A DNA stretch of 14,783 bases from positions 1 to 14,783 of the forward strand of contig CAJTLE010000074.1 in NCBI GenBank assembly GCA_910577085.1, written 5' to 3'. Each line of letters opens with the position of its first letter. Position 1 is the first letter of the stretch. The translations under genes and the position numbers were made by a program. The DNA is from an uncultured Allobaculum sp. (lineage in GTDB: Bacteria > Bacillota_I > Bacilli_A > Erysipelotrichales > Erysipelotrichaceae). The notes under the pieces were generated by a model, which saw only the letters and a list, made by a program, of their open reading frames with translations, ran no database searches and was not told the DNA's origin. This document shows, piece by piece, positions 6,290 through 13,844 of this stretch.

Positions 6290-7177
6290 TTAGATGCCTA
6301 ACTGTTCTTTCATGTAGTCCACTGGAGTGGATTTACCTGTATAAAGTTCGATGGCGATCAGAGCCTGGAAGAGCATCATGGAAAGACCGTTGTAAACGCG
6401 TTTAACGCCAGCATCACGAGCCTGTTTCATCATGACGGTTTCTCTTGGTGCATAAACGGTATCTGTAACGATCAGGTCTGGTTTGAAAAAGGAGCCATCT
6501 GGGATGTTGGACAGATCTTCGAGTGGGTGCATACCAACGCCAGTTGCATCGCAGAAGATGTCAGCAGCTTGCATTTTTTCTTTGAGCAGGTCGAGGTCAG
6601 CCAGGTCATGCATTTCAGCTTTGCAGTCGGTATTCTGGTTGATGATATCTACGATTTCTTCACCGCGGGAATAGAATTTGTCTTTGATGTTGAAGATATC
6701 AATGGATCCAAGACCATCAAGAGCACCACGAACTGCGATTGCTGTAGCAGCACCGCCGGTACCGATCAGAACCATTTTCATGCCTTTGAAATCGATGCCT
6801 TCTTCTTTGATCCCCTGCCAATAGCCCATGCCATCGGTGTTGTATCCTTTCAGATAGCCAGTCACGTTGCCGTTTTCATCACGAGTGTTTACAACGGTGT
6901 TAATGGCGCCGCAAAGACGGGCTGCATCATCCACTTCGTCAAGATATTTGTGAACGACAGTTTTGTTCGGCATGGAGATGTTGGATCCCAGCATTTTTAA
7001 AGCACGGATGGATTCAACAGCAGCTTCGAGAGAATCGTTGTCTACTTCAAAAGCGAGCTGGATTACATCATCGCCGTTTTTGTCATAGGCAAGGTTATGA
7101 GTGGTTGGGGACTGGGAATGGCGGATTGGGTAAGCCATCAGGCCGACAAGTTCAGTGTGTCCAGTAATGTTTGGCAT
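6290..7177 (-). CDS. Quinate/shikimate dehydrogenase, YdiB-like (copy 2)
   Basis: A 295-residue NAD(P)-dependent dehydrogenase whose N-terminal half closely resembles E. coli YdiB (GLMAYPIRHS, AFEVDNDS and SMPNK match my recollection of that protein). YdiB acts on both quinate and shikimate. Visible residues are the Ser pair in HSQSP (S21, S23), K72 in NISMPNK, N93 in GAINTVV, D115 in NTDG and a GTGGAA Rossmann loop (139-144). Differences from copy 1 include FCDATGVGM in place of the usual N-x-T-x-x-GM and FQALIAIEL in place of the QGA segment, which touch the substrate/nicotinamide region and may shift specificity. NIKD replaces the NADP-type NRT. The start is preceded by GAAGGAGAAA. It lies 243 bp after the flavoprotein gene on the same strand and was probably co-transcribed with it. 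Confidence 0.92.
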   Translation of the reverse strand: MPNITGHTELVGLMAYPIRHSQSPTTHNLAYDKNGDDVIQLAFEVDNDSLEAAVESIRALKMLGSNISMPNKTVVHKYLDEVDDAARLCGAINTVVNTRDENGNVTGYLKGYNTDGMGYWQGIKEEGIDFKGMKMVLIGTGGAATAIAVRGALDGLGSIDIFNIKDKFYSRGEEIVDIINQNTDCKAEMHDLADLDLLKEKMQAADIFCDATGVGMHPLEDLSNIPDGSFFKPDLIVTDTVYAPRETVMMKQARDAGVKRVYNGLSMMLFQALIAIELYTGKSTPVDYMKEQLGI

Positions 7178-7337
7178 AAGTGTTTTTCTCCTTCATAGTT
7201 TTCCTGCTTGTACAGGAAATATTTTGATATTGGATATTCAATAATTGATTTCTTATTGAGTGATGGATCGCATGGCTGGCGACAGATCGCCTGATTGTGC
7301 GATGAATCACAGGTTTTGTTTTGAATCTCCCGCAAGA

Positions 7338-7371
7338 CTGTCCGGACTGATTTGAGCGAAAGCCCGGACAG
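7338..7371 (-). other. Hairpin between flavoprotein and dehydrogenase genes
   Basis: CTGTCCGG (7338-7345) pairs with CCGGACAG (7364-7371) across an 18-nt loop, about 50 bp after the flavoprotein stop codon. No T run follows on the minus strand, so it is more likely a processing or partial-attenuation structure than a full terminator. The rest of the 243-bp gap contains a smaller TTCCTG/CAGGAA hairpin (7200-7217) and the ribosome binding site of the next gene. Confidence 0.35.
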
Positions 7372-7420
7372 CCAAGAAGGGGGATTTGTAAGTCAGAGAG
7401 TAAAGACTATGCTCAATCGA

Positions 7421-9448
7421 TTAGTGAGCAGAGATTGGGTCAAGATCAAGGTAGCCGTTGCTTTCAAGAACGTTCAGGATTCCACGACCATCCATTGTTC
7501 CTTCCATGATTCTTCTTGCACGGATGGAGTCACCGATTGGATATATGGTTACGCCTTCTGGTTCGAATGCAGCTTTCACCTGATCGAGGACTGGGTTGTT
7601 GGAACGCATGCCCAGGCAGTTGAAGCCATAGTCAAATGGGATATCGATGATTTCGCCATCTGGAGTTTTTACGGTAAAGGCATCTGGTTTTACTTCCTGC
7701 AGAGCTGTATTGACGTATTCTTTGACACCGTATTTATCGAAGGTTTCACGCATCGAGCATTTGGTGATTGGGTCAGCTAACATACCGATGGCTGGAAGCA
7801 TATCGATAATGGTGCAATGTGCCCCACGAGGAGCAAAGTATTCAACGACGTCAAGACCAACGGATCCACCGCCGACAACAACAACGTTTTTGCCTTCGCA
7901 TTTTTCTTCTGGGTATTCTCCATTGTTTACAGAATTGATCATGCCGAAGATATCCTGAACATGACCATCAGCTACGTTTTCCCGCAGACCTTTGATTGGA
8001 GGACATACTGGTACAGAACCAGTTGCGTTGACGATGATGTCTGGTTTGAACTGACGGATCTTATCAACAGTTGCTTCTGTATTTAAGAACAGATACAGGT
8101 TGTCGAGACGTCTTGCACGTTCTTCGAGATATTTTGGGAAGTCTTTCATACGGGTCTTGCTTGGCAGATCCGAAATGAATGTGGACAGACCGCCAACATG
8201 GTCGTTCTTTTCGAGAACAAAGACGTTGCATCCAACTTCAGCAGCTGTGCAGGCTGCTTCAAGACCAGCGGTACCAGCACCGATGACAACCACGTTGCAG
8301 TTTTTGTTGACATGCAGTTTCTTATATAGGTCACCTTCTGGAACAGCAGGGTTAACGGTGCATCGGATTGGACGGTTGACACCAATACGGTTGCCGGCGC
8401 AGCCAACGTTGCAGGAGATACATTTACGGATGATGGCTTCATCACCGTTTTCTACTTTGTTGACCCATTCAGGATCCGCAATCAGACCACGGCCCATGCC
8501 GACGATATCTACGTCGCCGCTTTCCAGAATTTCTTCAACGATTTTTGGATCACGGTAGTTGCCGGCATTCATAACTGGTTTGCCGAATTTGTCTTTGACA
8601 GCTCTTGCCATGTAATGACGCCAGCCATCTGGTAAGAAGTTGGAGTCGATCTGATACTGCAGGGATGGGTTCAGACCGCAGGAAACATCGTACATATCAA
8701 CGAATTCATCAATGTATTCGAGATAGTTGAGGGTATCTTCCAGCGTATTTCCGCCTGGAACGCGTTCTTCAGCAGAGATACGGACAATGATTGGGAAGAA
8801 TGGACCAACACGTTTTCTGACTTCTTCAAGAACCATTCTTGGAAAGCGCATGCGGTTTTCAACGGATCCGCCGAATTCATCAGTACGTTTGTTGTAGTAA
8901 GGAGAAATGAACTGGGACAGCAGGTAGGAGTGGCCGCAGTGTAATTCAACGGCATCAAAGCCAATATCCTGAGCACGTTTTGCTGCATCACCGAATTTTT
9001 TAACGGTGTGTTCGATTTCTTCACGAGTCATTGGACGTGGAGTTTCGCCGCCGACTTTTGTAGGAATATTAGAAGAGGAAACAGTTTCCATACCGGTTCT
9101 GGCACTGGAAGCAGAAGCACCTGCATGGTTGATCTGGATGGCTACAATCGTTCCGGATTTATGCAGAGTTTCAACGAGCTGATAGAAACGAGGCATGAAG
9201 CTGTCGTGGTCAATGCGGATCTGGCTGGTTCCGTTGGAGCCGACTGGATATTCCACGTTGGCATTTTCAAGGATGATCAGACCGGTGCCGCCTTTGGCGC
9301 GCAGATTATAGTAGTTCATGTGCCGGTTGCTCATTTCGCCGCTGGTTTCACCGTAGTTGGTGCCCATTGGAGTCATGGCAATGCGGTTTTTGATGGTCGT
9401 ACGTTTGATTGTGAGTGGTTCAAAAATCTTTGGATAATCTGTTTTCAT
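7421..9448 (-). CDS. NADH:flavin oxidoreductase/enoate-reductase-type Fe-S flavoprotein (Old Yellow Enzyme family)
   Basis: A 675-residue enzyme of the 2,4-dienoyl-CoA reductase/2-enoate reductase/BaiCD class, which uses NAD(P)H to reduce C=C bonds conjugated to a carbonyl. Residues 1 to about 335 form the FMN TIM barrel, with INHAG (106-110), ELHCGHSYLLSQFISPYYN (168-186; catalytic-type Y175) and GGSVENRMRFP. The [4Fe-4S] ligands are C343, C346, C350 and C363. A FAD dinucleotide motif VVIGAGTAGLEAA starts near 387 and an NAD(P) motif VVVVGGGSVGLD near 522. Length matches E. coli FadH. ATG 9448 is preferred over one 57 bp upstream because AAAAGGTGA precedes it at normal spacing. Flanking regulator, dehydrogenases, AroD and transporter suggest 3-dehydroshikimate or a related enone/enoate as substrate. 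This is inference; sequence alone does not give the substrate. Confidence 0.93.
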   Translation of the reverse strand: MKTDYPKIFEPLTIKRTTIKNRIAMTPMGTNYGETSGEMSNRHMNYYNLRAKGGTGLIILENANVEYPVGSNGTSQIRIDHDSFMPRFYQLVETLHKSGTIVAIQINHAGASASSARTGMETVSSSNIPTKVGGETPRPMTREEIEHTVKKFGDAAKRAQDIGFDAVELHCGHSYLLSQFISPYYNKRTDEFGGSVENRMRFPRMVLEEVRKRVGPFFPIIVRISAEERVPGGNTLEDTLNYLEYIDEFVDMYDVSCGLNPSLQYQIDSNFLPDGWRHYMARAVKDKFGKPVMNAGNYRDPKIVEEILESGDVDIVGMGRGLIADPEWVNKVENGDEAIIRKCISCNVGCAGNRIGVNRPIRCTVNPAVPEGDLYKKLHVNKNCNVVVIGAGTAGLEAACTAAEVGCNVFVLEKNDHVGGLSTFISDLPSKTRMKDFPKYLEERARRLDNLYLFLNTEATVDKIRQFKPDIIVNATGSVPVCPPIKGLRENVADGHVQDIFGMINSVNNGEYPEEKCEGKNVVVVGGGSVGLDVVEYFAPRGAHCTIIDMLPAIGMLADPITKCSMRETFDKYGVKEYVNTALQEVKPDAFTVKTPDGEIIDIPFDYGFNCLGMRSNNPVLDQVKAAFEPEGVTIYPIGDSIRARRIMEGTMDGRGILNVLESNGYLDLDPISAH

Positions 9449-9519
9449 GGGTTCACCTTTTCGACTTGTTATGAATGCGAAACAGTGTGTTCGCAAATTT
9501 ATCAATCCAAAGGATGACC

Positions 9520-9545
9520 CGCTCTTTTTGTTTGTGACGCTTCAA
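9520..9545. promoter_or_regulatory. Candidate shared operator, copy A (upstream of flavoprotein gene)
   Basis: A 26-bp stretch with core CTTTTTGTTTGTGACG then CTTCAA is almost identical to 11601-11627, differing by one inserted base and one substitution. It lies 72-97 bp upstream of the flavoprotein start, between the LysR stop and that gene. It contains TTG-N12-CAA dyad ends. Relative to the downstream gene it is inverted compared with copy B. It may be bound by the adjacent LysR-type regulator. Confidence 0.5.
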
Positions 9546-10496
9546 TCATAAATCAAACGAATCGTAGTGAATAATATCTTTTAGGTAAACTTTTGATGCG
9601 CTGTCGCTATCAGTCTGACTGTAAGTGAGTTCTTTCATATACGCGATGAAACGTTCAACGACCGGAAGCTGTTCACGATCCTTCATCCAGAACATATAAA
9701 TCTGATGGGCCAAATTGTAGCCTTTGATGGAATGGACATTGATGCCGACGAATTCATCGAGCGTATCTGTGCGCGGAATTAAGGCAATCCCGAAGTTTTC
9801 ACGCACCAGCGAAAGGATCGTATATTCATCCGGGCATTCGACAACGATCTCCGGACTGACATTAAACTCTTCATATAAAGCCAGGGTATGGATGCCCATC
9901 CACGACTGACGGTCGTAGCCGATAATGGGATGCTTGGCATATTCTTCAATCGAAATCTCTTTCTGGTCGGCTAACGGATGATTTTTAGGAGTGATGATGA
10001 CAAACTCCTGTGTTTCAACCGGGAAGTAGTTCAGATCGGTTTTATCCGTATAGCCGCCAAAGCCGACATCGAGATTGCCGGATTCAATGCGTTTCATGAT
10101 CGCCGGCGTATGGCTTTGCCAGAAGCTGAACTTGATGGATTCATTGCCTGGAAGATCCAGAAACGAACGCACCCGGCGCGGAATAAACCGGCCGGCCAGT
10201 GGGAAGATGTAGCCGATATCGATCTTGCCGCCTCCGCGGGACATTTCGATCATGCGGGATTCCACATCTTTGCAGGCATTGACGATCTGAATGGCTTTTT
10301 CATAAAAGATCCTCCCGGCTTTGGTCAAAATGACGCCGCGTCCTTTCTTGTCAAACAGACTGATCCCTAATTCTTCTTCTAAAGAAGCAATGGATCTGGA
10401 CAGGGAAGGCTGGCTGACATGCAGTGTTTCACTGGCGGCTCTGTAGTTTTCGAATTCTGCAACTTTGCAGAAGTATTGCAGCTGGTTTAAGGTCAT
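9546..10496 (-). CDS. LysR-type transcriptional regulator
   Basis: A 316-residue LysR-family regulator. The N-terminal winged helix-turn-helix (about 1-60) is typical: LNQLQYFCKVAEF, AASETLHVSQPSLSRSIASLEEELG, LFDKKGRGVILTKAG. It is followed by a linker helix and a periplasmic-binding-protein-like effector domain (about 90-300). Members usually sense a pathway metabolite and activate neighbouring genes. Here it is upstream of the flavoprotein gene on the same strand (97-bp gap) and divergent from the MFS/aroD unit, so quinate, shikimate or a dehydro derivative is a plausible effector. The ribosome binding site AAAGAGG is formed by the last unit of an 8-copy 17-bp repeat array directly upstream (10505-10640), which could make expression depend on copy number. 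No clear promoter was found beyond the array. Confidence 0.95.
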   Translation of the reverse strand: MTLNQLQYFCKVAEFENYRAASETLHVSQPSLSRSIASLEEELGISLFDKKGRGVILTKAGRIFYEKAIQIVNACKDVESRMIEMSRGGGKIDIGYIFPLAGRFIPRRVRSFLDLPGNESIKFSFWQSHTPAIMKRIESGNLDVGFGGYTDKTDLNYFPVETQEFVIITPKNHPLADQKEISIEEYAKHPIIGYDRQSWMGIHTLALYEEFNVSPEIVVECPDEYTILSLVRENFGIALIPRTDTLDEFVGINVHSIKGYNLAHQIYMFWMKDREQLPVVERFIAYMKELTYSQTDSDSASKVYLKDIIHYDSFDL

Positions 10497-10504
10497 AAGA
10501 ATTC

Positions 10505-10646
10505 CTCTTTCTTGTCTATTTCTCTTTCTTGTCTATTTCTCTTTCTTGTCTATTTCTCTTTCTTGTCTATTTCTCTTTCTTGTCTATTTCTCTTTCTTGT
10601 CTATTTCTCTTTCTTGTCTATTTCTCTTTCTTGTCTATTTCTCTTT
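10505..10646. repeat. Eight-copy 17-bp tandem repeat at the LysR gene start
   Basis: Perfect units CTCTTTCTTGTCTATTT (plus strand) start at 10505, 10522, 10539, 10556, 10573, 10590, 10607 and 10624, then a partial unit runs to about 10646. Read in the direction of the regulator gene, each unit carries AAGAAAGAG, a Shine-Dalgarno-like purine run, and TAG. The unit nearest the gene, plus one extra G, is the actual ribosome binding site (9 bp from ATG). The copies are identical, which suggests slippage-prone, variable number. It is open in a plus frame (10465-10695) giving a Phe/Leu/Ser periodic peptide that I do not regard as a gene. Confidence 0.95.
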
Positions 10647-11084
10647 TGCTTATCTTTTTTTTGATGCCTTTTTAATATCTTCGATGCTTTTGTAGCTCAC
10701 CATCTGTTCGGGCTTTTAGCTTTTAGTTTCCGGAATCCTGGTTTTTAAGATGTGTGCGTCCTTTTCTGCCTTTTACGCATTCAAAAGCAGGTGGGTCTGG
10801 GACGTCCTGATATTTCTCTTCAAAATCCATCCTTTATTGGATCTGGTATTGGATCTGGAGAAATTCCAAATCTATGTATCTATGTCTCTGTATTCATACC
10901 AGATGTGCGGTCGATCTTTCGGCTGGATTCAGGCTTTGCCAAGAGCGGCCATGACCGGGCAGTTTTGGAAAAGCGTTCAGGCAGATGTTTTTCGAAGAAA
11001 GCTGCCTGAAAATCTGTCCCTTTTTGCCCAGATTGATTCAAATCAGATGTCTGAATGCTATGAGTGGCAAAAAATAGGCGATAG
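10647..11084. other. Gene-poor stretch between the LysR gene and the MFS unit
   Basis: No recognised gene. A plus-strand frame (10750-11256, 168 residues) is open but has no domain I recognise and no good ribosome binding site. Its middle (about 10900-11080) reads protein-like, with segments such as FRRKLPENLSLFAQIDSN. A short direct repeat, ATTGGATCTGG, occurs twice near 10836-10860. It may hold remains of a decayed gene together with the following entry. Confidence 0.35.
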
Positions 11085-11324
11085 GGATTCTGCCGCTTCC
11101 AGTCTTACTTTCTTATTTTTTATATTCGAAATTGTTTTCAGGATCGCGAAGGAAAGAATCAAAACCCGGTTCCGGTCCGGAAAATACAGAACTTCATACG
11201 ACAGGAAAAGATACCCATCCAAATTGCAAAGAAGTTTGGACGGGTCATTGACCTGACTTTAGAGGTTAAGAAACAGACCGGTCCAGGAGTTAAAAACATC
11301 ATTTCCAAATATGGCAAGACTTGA
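11085..11324 (+). pseudogene. Possible 3' remnant of an unidentified gene
   Basis: The frame ending in TGA at 11322-11324 is open back to a TAG at 11082-11084 but contains no ATG, GTG or TTG start. Its last 50 or so codons read like real protein: RKIQNFIRQEKIPIQIAKKF (from 11178) followed by GRVIDLTLEVKKQTGPGVKN. An overlapping open frame upstream (10750-11256) is shifted relative to it, as expected if a gene had suffered frameshifts. I do not recognise the family. It could be chance. Confidence 0.25.
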
Positions 11325-11418
11325 TTTTGAATCTCCAAAAGGCAAAAAACACTAGAGCAGATTTTGAAATTTATCTTCAACAATAAAACCCATAACATTC
11401 ACCAAAAGTTAAATTTGC

Positions 11419-11432
11419 TTGTGAATTCACAA
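11419..11432. promoter_or_regulatory. Perfect 14-bp palindrome upstream of the MFS gene
   Basis: TTGTGAATTCACAA is self-complementary over 14 bp, about 230 bp before the transporter start. It lacks the 6-bp spacer of a CRP-type site. A second dyad, ATTGATA-N9-TATCAAT, lies at 11498-11520. Either could be a regulator site for the MFS/aroD transcript. No confident -35/-10 pair was found in 11400-11600. Confidence 0.35.
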
Positions 11433-11600
11433 ATTAGATAGTAAAAATGCATAAAACCTGTTCATATATAAGGAAAATATAAATCAGGAATTGCCAAATT
11501 GATAGAAAAATCGTATCAATTTCGAAGAAAAACGGTATTAGACCTGAGTTTGTGAAGTATATATCATGAACATGTAAACGCCACCGGCGTCAGGAGAGTC

Positions 11601-11627
11601 CGCTGCTTTTTGTTTGTGACGATTCAA
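11601..11627. promoter_or_regulatory. Candidate shared operator, copy B (upstream of MFS gene)
   Basis: The near-identical partner of 9520-9545: core CTTTTTGTTTGTGACG then ATTCAA, with TTG-N12-CAA ends. It lies 38-64 bp upstream of the transporter start codon. Weaker similarity continues about 9 bp to the left (AGGA...CC). Such length and identity in two intergenic positions is unlikely by chance and suggests co-regulation of the transporter and flavoprotein genes. Confidence 0.5.
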
Positions 11628-11664
11628 AATGCGATTTGAGCCTCCTAAAAAAGAAAGGAAATTT

Positions 11665-12864
11665 ATGAAAAAAAAGTATTTGCCAGCACTGCTGATCATG
11701 TACCTGAATTATTTCATCCACGGTATCGGATGTTCGATTCTTGGACAGGCAGTCATTAAAGAAGCCCTTGGTGCGGCATGGGGTGTTGAAGCCATGTCGA
11801 TCACAGCCATCTCCGCTGCTCTTGGTTTAGGCCGACTGGTTGCCCTGCCATTTGCCGGACCACTTTCCGATAAACTCGGCCGTAAGATTTCGATCGCCAT
11901 CGGATCGGCCTCCTATGCGATCTATCTGATCGGTCTTGCCCTGGCTTTCAATGCCGGTGCAAACGGTGGTTATTCCATCGCTTATGTCTGCGCTGTGATC
12001 GGTGGTATTGCCAACTCCTTTTTGGATACAGGGATTTATCCGGGTCTTGCTGAAATCTGGTACAAAGCCCCTTCCATTGCCACAATGGGAATTAAATTAT
12101 TCATCTCCATTGCCCAGATGATTCTGCCATTCATCTTAGGTATGACTGTGGCGACAACGGCTTCCGGCCTTGTTTCCTATAACCATCTGTTCTACATCTG
12201 CGGTATAGCTTATGTTGTCCTGCTGGTGCTGATCCTGATCGTTCCGGTTCCTGGTTCTGAAAAAGGTGACAATGCGAAAAAAGAAGGTCTTATTTCTTCT
12301 TTAAAGACAACCCACTTCTCTTTAGAGTCCATCGCTATGATCCTGATCGGCTTTACCTGCACAGGTACTTTCCAGTTATGGCTCAACTGTGCGCAGAACT
12401 TTGCCACGTCGGTAGCTGGCTGGGAAAACCCATCCATCATGCAGACCTGGTATTCAGCCGGCACCCTGATTGCGCTGGTTGTGACAGCCATCCTGACTCG
12501 TAAGATTAAAGATGTACGTTTCATCCTGATTTACCCAGTGATCTGCCTGGCGACTTTAATTCTTGTTCTGATTATGCCAAGTCAGGCCATGATGATTATC
12601 GGTTCCTTTGCCATTGGATGGGCTGGTGCCGGCGGACTGTTACAGATCGTTACTTCTGTATGCAACATGATCTTCCCGAAAATCAAAGGAACGGTTACCG
12701 CACTGGTTATGATTGCTTCCTCTCTTTGCAACTACACCATCCTGACGGCAGCTTCCAGCATGACTCCTTCGGGCGTTATGGTCATGAATATCGTATTAAC
12801 TGCCATTGGTGTGGCGCTTGGTCTGTTTGTGAACATGCGTTACTCCAAAATGGTTTCTGAATAA
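11665..12864 (+). CDS. Major facilitator superfamily transporter, candidate quinate/shikimate carrier
   Basis: A 399-residue polytopic membrane protein with the hydrophobicity pattern of about 12 transmembrane segments and a central hydrophilic loop (SEKGDNAKKEG region). MFS motif A is clear in the loop between segments 2 and 3 (GPLSDKLGRK). ATG 11665 is preferred over one 36 bp upstream because GAAAGGAA sits just before it and the protein then begins MKKKYLPALL. The substrate cannot be read from sequence. A quinate/shikimate or related carboxylate role is inferred from the aroD gene 162 bp downstream on the same strand and from the operator-like element shared with the flavoprotein gene. No terminator separates it from aroD, so the two probably form one transcript. 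Confidence 0.9.
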   Translation: MKKKYLPALLIMYLNYFIHGIGCSILGQAVIKEALGAAWGVEAMSITAISAALGLGRLVALPFAGPLSDKLGRKISIAIGSASYAIYLIGLALAFNAGANGGYSIAYVCAVIGGIANSFLDTGIYPGLAEIWYKAPSIATMGIKLFISIAQMILPFILGMTVATTASGLVSYNHLFYICGIAYVVLLVLILIVPVPGSEKGDNAKKEGLISSLKTTHFSLESIAMILIGFTCTGTFQLWLNCAQNFATSVAGWENPSIMQTWYSAGTLIALVVTAILTRKIKDVRFILIYPVICLATLILVLIMPSQAMMIIGSFAIGWAGAGGLLQIVTSVCNMIFPKIKGTVTALVMIASSLCNYTILTAASSMTPSGVMVMNIVLTAIGVALGLFVNMRYSKMVSE

Positions 12865-12921
12865 TCGTAAAAATCGGCCGGCTGTCTGATCTTCCTGGAT
12901 AGATTGAGGATACGGATCCAC

Positions 12922-12940
12922 CCGGTCACAGTCTGACCGG
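12922..12940 (+). other. Hairpin in MFS-aroD intergenic region
   Basis: CCGGTCA (12922-12928) pairs with TGACCGG (12934-12940) over a 5-nt loop and is not followed by a T run. A second hairpin, GGGATGA with TCATCCC (12989-12995 and 13000-13006), lies directly before the aroD ribosome binding site. They could tune relative expression within the transcript, or be mRNA processing points. Confidence 0.35.
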
Positions 12941-13026
12941 CTCAGGGTCCACAATGTGACAGCTAGGCCATAAAAAAGATTGAAAACAGGGATGAGGCTT
13001 CATCCCCGGAAAGGAAAAAGGACACT

Positions 13027-13788
13027 ATGAATCCAGTAAAAGTACGGGATCTTGAAATCGGATCCGGCAAACCAAAAATCATTGTTCCAATCGTTGGCGT
13101 CACCAAAGAAGATATCGTCAATGAAGCCAGAACATTTGGCGATCTGCCGCTTGATGTCGTTGAATGGCGTGTTGACTGGTTTGAAGGCAGCGATGACTTC
13201 AGCCGGGTCAAAGAAGTTCTCGAAGGCCTTCGTGAAGCTTTAGGCAACACTCCAATTCTGATGACTTTCCGTACGTCTAAAGAAGGCGGCGAAAAGCCAA
13301 TCGAAATGGCAGACTACATTGCTCTCAATGTCAATGCAGCGAAAACCGGCCTGGTTGACTTGGTTGATGTTGAAGCCTTCAGCGGGGATGACGTGGTCAG
13401 AGAAATCATCGACGGCGCCCATGCTAACAACGTGAAAGTCGTCGCTTCCAATCACGATTTCCACAAAACTCCTTCCAAATCCGATATCGTTTACCGTCTG
13501 CGCAAAATGCAGGATCTTGGCGCCGATATTCCAAAGATTGCTGTAATGCCGCAGAGTACAAAAGACGTTCTGACTTTGCTTGCAGCCACTGAAGAAATGG
13601 CCAGCGATTTTGCGGATCGTCCAATCATTACTATGTCCATGGGTCCAAAAGGCGTGATCAGCCGCCTGGCCGGTGAAGCTTTTGGTTCCAGCATGACTTT
13701 CGGTGCAGCCAAAAAAGCTTCTGCTCCAGGTCAGATGGGTGTACTGGATCTGGATGTTGTTCTTGAAGACATTCACAACGCGATGTAA
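13027..13788 (+). CDS. aroD: Type I 3-dehydroquinate dehydratase
   Basis: Class I, Schiff-base-forming dehydratase converting 3-dehydroquinate to 3-dehydroshikimate in the cytoplasm. It has 253 residues, the standard length. All hallmark residues are present at positions matching the Salmonella enzyme numbering as I remember it: E46 and R48 in EWRVD, R82 in TFRTS, H143 in SNHDFHKTP, Schiff-base K170 in IPKIAVMP, R213 in SRLAGE, and S232 and Q236 in SAPGQ. The start is preceded by AAAAAGGA. It is the second gene after the MFS transporter and is followed by a strong terminator. Type I enzymes serve in biosynthesis and can also feed quinate use. Its pairing with a transporter rather than with aroB/aroC/aroA suggests the latter here. 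Confidence 0.97.
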   Translation: MNPVKVRDLEIGSGKPKIIVPIVGVTKEDIVNEARTFGDLPLDVVEWRVDWFEGSDDFSRVKEVLEGLREALGNTPILMTFRTSKEGGEKPIEMADYIALNVNAAKTGLVDLVDVEAFSGDDVVREIIDGAHANNVKVVASNHDFHKTPSKSDIVYRLRKMQDLGADIPKIAVMPQSTKDVLTLLAATEEMASDFADRPIITMSMGPKGVISRLAGEAFGSSMTFGAAKKASAPGQMGVLDLDVVLEDIHNAM

Positions 13789-13844
13789 GAAAACAGAATG
13801 GTTTCCACAGGACAGATCTGCTCGTCTTGTCTTGTGGTGACTTC

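Noticed and set aside
10505..10646. Repeat array considered as a CRISPR array or replication iterons
   Set aside because: Perfect tandem units without spacers; no replication gene or other origin signature nearby.
10465..10695. Plus-strand open frame of Phe/Leu/Ser repeats
   Set aside because: It is a by-product of the 17-bp repeat array, overlaps the LysR gene start on the opposite strand and has no ribosome binding site.
7319..11336. Shared 12-mer TTTTGAATCTCC at 7319 and 11325
   Set aside because: Several 12-base matches are expected by chance in a window this long, and the flanks do not match.
11419..11432. Palindrome as a CRP/CcpA catabolite-repression site
   Set aside because: TGTGA and TCACA are separated by 2 rather than 6 bases, and the cre consensus is absent.
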